Source: Bradyrhizobium arachidis
GTDB taxonomy: Bacteria > Pseudomonadota > Alphaproteobacteria > Rhizobiales > Xanthobacteraceae
Length of the DNA: 64,000 nt
Assembly: GCF_015291705.1 (NCBI RefSeq)
Contig: NZ_CP030050.1
Span: 8,990,001-9,054,000 of the forward strand
Reading direction: 5' to 3'
Below are positions 58,193-64,000 of this stretch, one piece after another. Position numbers and translations under genes: made by a program. How positions within the stretch are numbered: the first letter of the stretch is position 1; the number at the start of each line of letters is the position of its first letter. The notes beneath the pieces were generated by a model. The model worked only from the letters and a program-made list of their open reading frames with translations. It did not search any database and was not told the origin of the DNA.

Positions 58193-59173
58193 TCATTCGA
58201 TGACGTCGTTCGCGAGTGCGATGAGGCCCGGAGCAACCGTGACGCCGATCGCCCTCGCGGTCCTGAGGTTGATCGCGAGCTCGAACTTTGTGGGGTTCTG
58301 AACCGGGAGGTCGGCCGCCTGCGCGCCCTTGAGGATGCGGTCGATATAGGACGCCGCGCGCCGCAACTGCTCGGCACTGTCAGTGCTGTAGGACATCAGC
58401 CCGCCGTCGTCGACGAAGGTGCGGCTCCAGAACACCGCCGGCACGTGCGCTTCGCTGATCGCCGCCAGGAGCTGCATCCGATTGGCCATGGTGAAGAAAT
58501 CGGGCAGCACCAGAAAGCCGCCCTCCTTGCGCGCGGCCAGCGACGCGATCGCGGCGGCATCATGGATCGGCGCGGGCTCGACCGTCACGTGCAGGGTCCG
58601 AGCCGCCTCCTCGACCGTGCGCAGCATCAGGGGCGCGAACGGCGCGGTGGCGGGGTTGTAGACGACGAAGACGCGGGACACCCTGGGCGTGACCTGAGTC
58701 AGCATCTCCAGCCATTTGCCGGCGAGCGGGCCGTCGTAATCAGTGAAGCCGGTGATGTTGCCGCCGGGATGGGCAAGGTTTTTGACAAAGCCCTGGCTGA
58801 CGGGATCGGTGACGACGGCGAACACGATCGGGATCGTCGTGGTGCGCTGACGCAGTTCCTCGACGGAGGGCGTGCCAAGCGCGAGCAGGACGTCGGGCTT
58901 GAGCGCGATCAGCTCGTCGGCAAGCCGGGCGATGCGCGCGCGATCTCCGGCGCCGCTGCGCCAGTCGACCCTCAGATTATCCTGCTCCTTCCAGCCATGG
59001 GTGGCGAGCGCCTCGGCCAGGCGTGTCTGGCCGATCACCTCATCGCCCGCAATGACCGACAGCACGCCGAGCCGGCGCGTTGCGTTCGGCTGCTGCGCCA
59101 GCACTGCGGTCGGCAGCGCGGCGGTCATCCCGAGAAGCGCCAGACAGTCGCGGCGACTCACGGGACGAACCAT
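58193..59173 (-). CDS. ABC_sub_bind family solute-binding protein
   Basis: The 326-residue protein has a signal peptide (SRRDCLALLGMTAALPTAVLAQQ) and the ABC_sub_bind signatures DVLLALGTPSVEELRQ, PIVFAVVTDPVSQGFV and NITGFTDYDG. These proteins, common in Bradyrhizobium, bind unknown solutes; some resemble tryptophan-transport components. The start overlaps the hemH stop as TGATG, so it is translationally coupled to ferrochelatase. The functional link is unclear. Confidence 0.83.
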   Translation of the reverse strand: MVRPVSRRDCLALLGMTAALPTAVLAQQPNATRRLGVLSVIAGDEVIGQTRLAEALATHGWKEQDNLRVDWRSGAGDRARIARLADELIALKPDVLLALGTPSVEELRQRTTTIPIVFAVVTDPVSQGFVKNLAHPGGNITGFTDYDGPLAGKWLEMLTQVTPRVSRVFVVYNPATAPFAPLMLRTVEEAARTLHVTVEPAPIHDAAAIASLAARKEGGFLVLPDFFTMANRMQLLAAISEAHVPAVFWSRTFVDDGGLMSYSTDSAEQLRRAASYIDRILKGAQAADLPVQNPTKFELAINLRTARAIGVTVAPGLIALANDVIE

Positions 59174-60210
59174 CAGATCCAGCCCTGAAGCTCGCGCAGC
59201 ACCAGGGTGCGGATCACGTCCATCCCGGGCTCGCTGTCGTTGAGGCAGGGGATCGCGGAAAACTCTTCACCGCCATTGTGCTTGAAGATCTCGGCGTTCT
59301 CCTGCGCGATCTCCTCCAGCGTCTCCAGGCAGTCGGCGGAAAAGCCCGGCGTCACCACCGCGATGCGGCGCACGCCTTCTTTCGCCAGCCGCTCCATGGT
59401 CTTGTCGGTGTAGGGCTGGAGCCACTCGTCATTGCCGAAGCGCGACTGGAAGGTCAGCAGCAGCTTTGTCTCGTCCATGCCGAGCCGGCGGCGCAGAGCC
59501 TCGGTCGTGGCGATGCAGTGGCTCTGATAGGGATCGCCCTTGTCGACATAGGATTTCGGCATGCCGTGGAAAGAGGCGACGATCAGCTCCGGCTTGAAGG
59601 ACAACGTCGCCAGATGCGTCTCGATCGAGGTCGCGAGCGCCTCGATATAGGCCTCGTCCTCATAGTATGGCGGCGTCACCCGCAGCGTCGGCTGGTTGCG
59701 AAGCTGCGCGAGCACGCGGAACACCTCGTCGCAGACGGTCGCCGAGGTCGAGGCGGAATATTGCGGATAGAGCGGCACGGCCAGGATGCGCTCGCAGCCT
59801 TTGGCGATCAGCGCGTCGATGCCCGCCTTGATCGACGGATTGCCATAGCGCATCGCCCAGTCCACGGCGACATGCGCGCGGTCCGACAGCGCGGCCGCGA
59901 GCTTGTCGGCTTGCGAGCGCGTGATGGTCTTCAGCGGCGACTCGTTGCGCTCATTGTTCCAGATCTTCCGGTAGTCGAGCGCCTTGGTGCGCGGGCGCCT
60001 GCGCAGGATGATGCCGTTCAGTACCAGCTTCCAGATCAGGCCCTGGTCCTCGATGACGCGGGCGTCCGAAAGGAACTCCTTGAGATAGACCCGCACGCCG
60101 GGCGCATCGGCCGTATCGGGTGTGCCGAGATTGACCAGGAGCACGCCGACCCGCGGGCGGCCGGACTGCACGGCCGCCTTCGCAGTCTCGATGGGGACAA
60201 CGTTCGTCAT
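59173..60210 (-). CDS. hemH: Ferrochelatase
   Basis: This 345-residue enzyme inserts ferrous iron into protoporphyrin IX, the last step of haem synthesis. It has the catalytic histidine in VASFHGMPKSY and the acidic residue in CLNDSEPG. The active-site signature VPLYPQYSASTSATV is present. There is no [2Fe-2S] C-terminal extension. Length is normal. An ABC_sub_bind gene is coupled downstream. The divergent MAPEG gene starts 81 bases away. Confidence 0.95.
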   Translation of the reverse strand: MTNVVPIETAKAAVQSGRPRVGVLLVNLGTPDTADAPGVRVYLKEFLSDARVIEDQGLIWKLVLNGIILRRRPRTKALDYRKIWNNERNESPLKTITRSQADKLAAALSDRAHVAVDWAMRYGNPSIKAGIDALIAKGCERILAVPLYPQYSASTSATVCDEVFRVLAQLRNQPTLRVTPPYYEDEAYIEALATSIETHLATLSFKPELIVASFHGMPKSYVDKGDPYQSHCIATTEALRRRLGMDETKLLLTFQSRFGNDEWLQPYTDKTMERLAKEGVRRIAVVTPGFSADCLETLEEIAQENAEIFKHNGGEEFSAIPCLNDSEPGMDVIRTLVLRELQGWI

Positions 60211-60291
60211 GGCCGTTGCGTCGCGCGTTGCCCCGAACTTGTCAAGATGAGGCGGGTTTCGCTAGGGTCGCATCCAAGCGGGGGAGGAAAG

Positions 60292-60690
60292 ATGACACTC
60301 GCGGAATGGTGCGTCTTCGGAGCGGTGCTGCTTTATCTGTCGACGATCGTCTCGATCAAATGGATCAGGTTTCGCGGCTTCGACAATTCACGGCCGCGCG
60401 ATCCCGCCTTCTATGCGGACGCCATCGCGCAGCGCGCGCTCGGCGCCCACCAGAACGGCATCGAGACCTTCCCGTTCTTCGCCTTCGCCGTCCTGCTCGC
60501 CGAATTCCGGGATTCGCCGCAGCGCCTGATCGACGAGCTCGCGGTGCTGTTCCTGATCGTGCGGATCGCCTATGTGCTGACCTATCTCGGCAACCGCCCG
60601 ACGCTGCGCTCGATCCTCTGGAGCATCGGCTTCGCGATCAATCTCGGGATCTTCTTCATGCCGGCGCTGATGAGGTTTTTGCCGGTGTGA
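60292..60690 (+). CDS. MAPEG family membrane protein
   Basis: The 132-residue protein has four predicted helices and the MAPEG signature NGIETFPFFAFAVLLAE and RIAYVLTYLGNRPTLRS. The family includes microsomal glutathione transferases and related integral membrane proteins. GGGGGAGGAA lies just before the ATG. The upstream frame is open for a long way but is antisense to hemH and not used. Function in bacteria is mostly unknown. Confidence 0.85.
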   Translation: MTLAEWCVFGAVLLYLSTIVSIKWIRFRGFDNSRPRDPAFYADAIAQRALGAHQNGIETFPFFAFAVLLAEFRDSPQRLIDELAVLFLIVRIAYVLTYLGNRPTLRSILWSIGFAINLGIFFMPALMRFLPV

Positions 60691-60710
60691 GGCGCACGGC
60701 TCCTCTAAAT

Positions 60711-60867
60711 CCGTCACCCTGAGGTGCGAGCCCCGCGGTGCAACGCACCGTGGGGCGAGCCTCGAAGGATGGAACGGCCCGATGCAGCCGGGCCGTCGCC
60801 CTTCGAGGGCCGCTGAAGAAGCGGCCACCTCCAGCGACAACGGCTTCGCCGTTGCGCGGGGTGACGG
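60711..60867. repeat. Dispersed palindromic repeat, second copy of the CACCCTGAGG family
   Basis: CCGTCACCCTGAGGTGCGAG at the left is answered by CGGGGTGACGG at the right, with CCTCGAAGGA and CCCTTCGAGGG inside. It belongs to the family at 15517-15662 but differs in the inner arms. It lies between convergent genes. Confidence 0.8.
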
Positions 60868-60889
60868 TACTAGGTGATCGTGGCCGCGC

Positions 60890-62041
60890 TCAAAAACACG
60901 TCGTCCGTTCGGCGGCGATGTAGCCGAACAACAGCCCCGCACCGAACAGCAGCACGACGGCAGCCGCGGCGAATTCGATGCCGCGCATGAACAGCGCACC
61001 ACCGCCATCGCGGCCGCCGCTGAGGCGCTGGGCGATGTCCTTGGCGGAGACGGCGACGACGGCGATGGCCGCGACCGTGATCGCGGTGCCGAGCCCCATC
61101 AGGAAGGTCGCGGCGATGCCGGCCCAGAACAGGCCCTGGGCCAGCGCGAACACCAGAACCAGGATCGCCCCCGAACAGGGACGGATGCCGACGGTCAGGA
61201 TCGCCGCAAAGCCGCGCCGCCAGCCGCCGGGGCCGGCAAGCTCGCTTGGCGTCGGACCATGGGAATGGCCGCAATGCTCGTCGTGGACGTGGTCATGCCC
61301 GTGATGGTCATGGGCGTGATCGTGGGCGTGATCATGGGCATGGGCGTGACTGTGATCGTGGTGATGGTGATCGTGGTGACCATGCGCATCATGATGATGG
61401 TGATGGCCGTGATCATGATGGTCATGCGGCACGCCGGCGATCGCCGGCACCGGCTGGGCCGCCTGGAGCGCGCGGATGAAGGTGCGGCCCTTGACCCAGA
61501 CGAGGCGCAGGCCAAATAGCGCGATCAGGGCGTAGCTCGCGATCTCGATCGCGCCCTCCGCCTTGCACATGGTCTTGGCGGTGGCGTTCAGGATCCAGGC
61601 CGAGATGCCGACGATCAGGATCGCCACCAGCGACTGCATCAGCGCCGAGGCGAACGACAGCGCGATGCCGCGCCGGGCGGTCTCGCGGTTGGCGACGAGA
61701 TAGGAGGCGATCACCGCCTTGCCATGGCCGGGGCCGGCGGCGTGGAAGATGCCGTAGGCAAACGAGATGAAGAGCAAGGACCACACCGCCGAGCCGTCGG
61801 ATTTGGCGGCACGGATGGTCGACGACATCTGGCGATAGAATTCCGACTGCTTTGCCAGCAGCCAGCCGACGATGCCGCTGGCCTCGGGCTCGGCCGCCTG
61901 TGCCGGGCGCGGCGCGCCAAAGGGATTTTGCGCGAGAAGATCATGGAGCGCGGCATCGGCCACGCCCAGCACGAGGACGAGCGCAGCGCAGGCGAGCAGC
62001 CCGCGGGCGAGCGGAGACTGAAGGCGACCGGTCAAGGGCAA
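60890..62041 (-). CDS. Nickel/cobalt exporter of the NicO/RcnA type with a histidine-rich loop
   Basis: The 383-residue protein has about six membrane helices and the metal-transport motif IFHAAGPGHGKAVIASYL. A loop of about 55 residues (206-261) is almost only histidine and aspartate, as expected for metal buffering, and ends CGHSH. The start overlaps the DUF1007 gene, its usual partner. The pair probably exports Ni or Co; import is also known in the family. No B12 or nickel riboswitch is visible, since the promoter is outside the window. Confidence 0.9.
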   Translation of the reverse strand: MPLTGRLQSPLARGLLACAALVLVLGVADAALHDLLAQNPFGAPRPAQAAEPEASGIVGWLLAKQSEFYRQMSSTIRAAKSDGSAVWSLLFISFAYGIFHAAGPGHGKAVIASYLVANRETARRGIALSFASALMQSLVAILIVGISAWILNATAKTMCKAEGAIEIASYALIALFGLRLVWVKGRTFIRALQAAQPVPAIAGVPHDHHDHGHHHHHDAHGHHDHHHHDHSHAHAHDHAHDHAHDHHGHDHVHDEHCGHSHGPTPSELAGPGGWRRGFAAILTVGIRPCSGAILVLVFALAQGLFWAGIAATFLMGLGTAITVAAIAVVAVSAKDIAQRLSGGRDGGGALFMRGIEFAAAAVVLLFGAGLLFGYIAAERTTCF

Positions 62042-62670
62042 TCCACCGTGATCTTGTTGGCGAACATCATGCCGAAATTGGTGTTCTCGCCGCTCATGAA
62101 GGTCTGCTCGTTGAGCTTCTGCGCGGTCGCAGTGCCGTCGCTAGGACGGTCGAGCTTCATCTGGCAGCCGGCGGGCGCGCCGACCAGCTTGACCGGATTG
62201 TCCTTGGCCATCTGGAAGTCGATGAAGAAGGAGCGGTCGAACACTTCGAGCACCAGCTGCTTGGGCTTGACCGGGTTCTTCAGCGGCAAGGTGAAGTGCA
62301 GGGTCAGCACCGTATCCTTGTAGTCGAGGAAGTAGTCGACCGGCTCATTGAAGCGCTCCTTCTTGCCGTCGGCTTTGGCGAAGGTGAAATAGGCGTATTC
62401 CTTCAGCGACTCGACATTGGTCTGCGCCAGCGGCCCCAGCTCCTCGCGCGTATAGGCGCCCTTCTTCTTGGCCTCGAGCCCCTGCACCGCATAGGCCGAG
62501 AACATGTCGTCGAAGGTCCAGGCGTGGCGGACGCCGGTGATGCTGCCGTCGGCTGCATAAAGCAGTTCGCTGGTCGCGGTGATCCAGACATGCGGATGCG
62601 CGCTCGCCGCGCCTGCCGCGAGGGTCATCGCGGCGGCGAGCAATATCCCCAACAGGACGCGCATGCCCAT
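62032..62670 (-). CDS. DUF1007 periplasmic protein, partner of the Ni/Co transporter
   Basis: The 212-residue protein has a signal peptide (MGMRVLLGILLAAAMTLAAG; mature N-terminus HPHVWITAT) and matches DUF1007, periplasmic partners of NicO-type transporters. Conserved parts are SAHPHVWITATSELLY and the mid-region WTFDDMFSAYAVQGLE. The histidines near the mature N-terminus could bind metal. It is coupled upstream to the M3 peptidase gene and downstream to the transporter by overlaps. Confidence 0.9.
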   Translation of the reverse strand: MGMRVLLGILLAAAMTLAAGAASAHPHVWITATSELLYAADGSITGVRHAWTFDDMFSAYAVQGLEAKKKGAYTREELGPLAQTNVESLKEYAYFTFAKADGKKERFNEPVDYFLDYKDTVLTLHFTLPLKNPVKPKQLVLEVFDRSFFIDFQMAKDNPVKLVGAPAGCQMKLDRPSDGTATAQKLNEQTFMSGENTNFGMMFANKITVDCP

Positions 62671-64000
62671 CAGGCCGCCTTGGCGTCGTCGAGCAGGCCG
62701 CGGCGGCGGAGCAGCGCGTCGGGCTCCGGCGGGCGGCCGCGGAAGGCTTCATAGGCGGCTTCCGGATCGACCGATCCGCCTGAGGAGTAGATGTCGTCGT
62801 GCAGGCGCTTTGCGACGGCCGGGTCGAAGATGTTGCCGGCCTCCTCGAAGGCGCCAAAGGCGTCGGCGTCCATCACCTCGGACCACATGTAGCTGTAATA
62901 GCCCGCGGCGTAGTGATCGCCGGAGAAGATGTGGCCGAACTGGGTGGGCCGGTGGCGCAGCGAGATCTCCTCGGGCATGCCGATCTTCTCCAGCTCCTTC
63001 TTCTCGAAGGCGCGCACATCCTGTGCGGCCTCGGCCGGCTGGGTGTGGAATTCGAGATCGACCAGCGCCGAGGAGACGAACTCGACCGTGGCAAAACCCT
63101 GGTTGAACTTTCGCGCGGCGAGGAAGCGCTGCAGCAGATCGTCCGGCAGCGGCTCGCCGGTCTGGTAGTGGCGGGCGAACTGCTGCAGCACCTCGGGCCG
63201 CTCCTGCCAGTGCTCGTAGAGCTGCGAGGGCAGCTCTACGAAGTCGGTGAACACCGAGGTACCGGACAGCGACGGATAGGTCACGTTGGAGAGCATACCG
63301 TGCAGGCCGTGGCCGAACTCGTGGAACAGGGTGCGGGCATCGTCCGGCGACAGCAGCGAGGGCTCACCGCCAGCGCCCTTGGCGAAGTTGCAGACATTGA
63401 TGACGAGCGGCGCGATGTCGCCGTCGAGCTTCTGCTGGTCGCGCAGCGAGGTCATCCAGGCGCCGGACCGCTTCGACGGCCGGGCATAGTAGTCGCCGTA
63501 GAACAGCGCCTTGTGCTTGCCGTCAGGCCCCTTCACCTCCCAGACCCGGACGTCGGGGTGCCAGGTGGGAACGTCCTTGCGCTCCTCGAAGGTGATGCCG
63601 AACAGGCGCGTGGCGCAGTCGAAGGCGGCGGCGACCATATCGTCGAGCGTGAGATACGGCTTGATCGCGGAATCGTCGAAATTGGCGCGCTGGAGGCGGA
63701 GCTTCTCGGCATAGAAGCGCCAGTCCCAGGGCGCGAGCTTGAAATTACCGCCCTCTTCCGTGATCAGCGCCTGCATCTCGTCGCGGTCGGCCAGCGCCCG
63801 CGTGCGGGCCGGCTTCCAGACCCGCTCCAGGAGGCCGCGCACCGCATCTGGCGTCTTGGCCATGGAATCCTCCAGGCGGTAGGCGGCGAAGGTCGGATAG
63901 CCCAGGAGCCTGGCGCTCTCCTCCCGCAGCTTGAGGATCTCAACGATGGTGCCGTTGTTGTCGTTGGCATTGCCGTTGTCGCCACGCGCGGTGAAGGCCT
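62670..64000 (-). CDS. M3 family metallopeptidase (oligopeptidase A/Dcp type), cut by the window edge
   Basis: The visible 440 or so residues are the C-terminal two thirds of an M3 zinc peptidase. The zinc motif is HEFGHGLH, with LSGTSVFTDFVELPSQLYEHW downstream. The frame stays open to the window edge through FTARGDNGNANDNN, so the true start is outside; the ATG at 63863 is internal. Such enzymes trim signal peptides and short peptides. Overlap with the next gene shows it heads this metal-transport operon, an unusual partner. Confidence 0.9.
   Translation of the reverse strand, partial: AFTARGDNGNANDNNGTIVEILKLREESARLLGYPTFAAYRLEDSMAKTPDAVRGLLERVWKPARTRALADRDEMQALITEEGGNFKLAPWDWRFYAEKLRLQRANFDDSAIKPYLTLDDMVAAAFDCATRLFGITFEERKDVPTWHPDVRVWEVKGPDGKHKALFYGDYYARPSKRSGAWMTSLRDQQKLDGDIAPLVINVCNFAKGAGGEPSLLSPDDARTLFHEFGHGLHGMLSNVTYPSLSGTSVFTDFVELPSQLYEHWQERPEVLQQFARHYQTGEPLPDDLLQRFLAARKFNQGFATVEFVSSALVDLEFHTQPAEAAQDVRAFEKKELEKIGMPEEISLRHRPTQFGHIFSGDHYAAGYYSYMWSEVMDADAFGAFEEAGNIFDPAVAKRLHDDIYSSGGSVDPEAAYEAFRGRPPEPDALLRRRGLLDDAKAA

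Noticed and set aside
59080..60291. A long forward frame leading into the MAPEG gene
   Set aside because: It is antisense to hemH. The MAPEG family starts at 60292, directly after a strong ribosome-binding site.
61246..61519. Short forward frames full of histidine codon complements opposite the metal transporter loop
   Set aside because: They are the mirror of the histidine-rich loop of the reverse gene and have no start or ribosome-binding site.

Overview
The window is high-GC alphaproteobacterial chromosome and reads as Bradyrhizobium or a very close relative. The grounds are the gene families (Bug-type and ABC_sub_bind solute-binding proteins, CpdR, a cyclase fused to TPRs, DUF4173, DUF3606), a heat-shock gene with an RpoH promoter and a ROSE-type leader, an apparent suhB/mmgR (RF00519) small RNA beside an inositol-monophosphatase-family gene, and many dispersed palindromic repeats of the kind that crowd Bradyrhizobium intergenic DNA. 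I saw no phage genes, transposase, integrase or CRISPR array. The content looks like ordinary chromosome with about 60 genes, mostly catabolism, transport and regulation.

Layout. 1-5.4 kb: an edge fragment, then a TetR gene facing a PspA-YiaA pair across three copies of one palindrome, a dihydropyrimidinase, a peroxiredoxin, and a LysR gene broken by a frameshift. 5.4-13.2 kb: an oligopeptide-type binding protein behind a good sigma-54 promoter, a membrane-anchored GH3 protein, a DUF4173 / response regulator / histidine kinase operon, and AlkB. 13.4-20.7 kb: a double-DUF3606 protein with a histone-H1-like tail, two secreted proteins (one an alpha/beta hydrolase without its serine), a binding protein behind an FNR/FixK box, a cyclase with a periplasmic haem-sensor domain, an enolase-superfamily enzyme and RidA. 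20.8-26.3 kb: a sulfatase divergent from a FadR-type regulator and an ABC importer lacking an ATPase. 26.4-29.8 kb: small enzymes and stress proteins. 29.9-33.9 kb: tRNA-Val, cpdR, an N-formylglutamate amidohydrolase, the small RNA, a hisN-like phosphatase and a Bug protein.

34-44.7 kb: a LysR / TauE pair, a LysE exporter, a cyclase-TPR protein, a large membrane-anchored dihaem cytochrome of the peroxidase/RoxA type, kdsD and an outer-membrane barrel. 44.9-51.3 kb: gltD and gltB (glutamate synthase), with a possible sigma-54 promoter before gltB. 51.7-64 kb: a proline-rich secreted protein, a secreted hydrolase, the Hsp20 gene with its thermosensor, a lysophospholipase-like hydrolase, an HxlR regulator facing a carboxymuconolactone-decarboxylase-like gene across two operators, NfeD with an SPFH protein, ferrochelatase with an ABC_sub_bind protein, MAPEG, and a cut-off operon of an M3 peptidase, DUF1007 and a histidine-rich Ni/Co exporter.

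The strongest non-coding signals are the small RNA (about 31722-31810), the RpoH/ROSE leader (54161-54309), the FNR/FixK box (15785-15798), the sigma-54 site (5377-5391), and four divergent promoters carrying palindromic operators. Starts were moved inward from the longest reading frame where a ribosome-binding site or signal peptide supported it. No database search was run; family names rest on recognising motifs.
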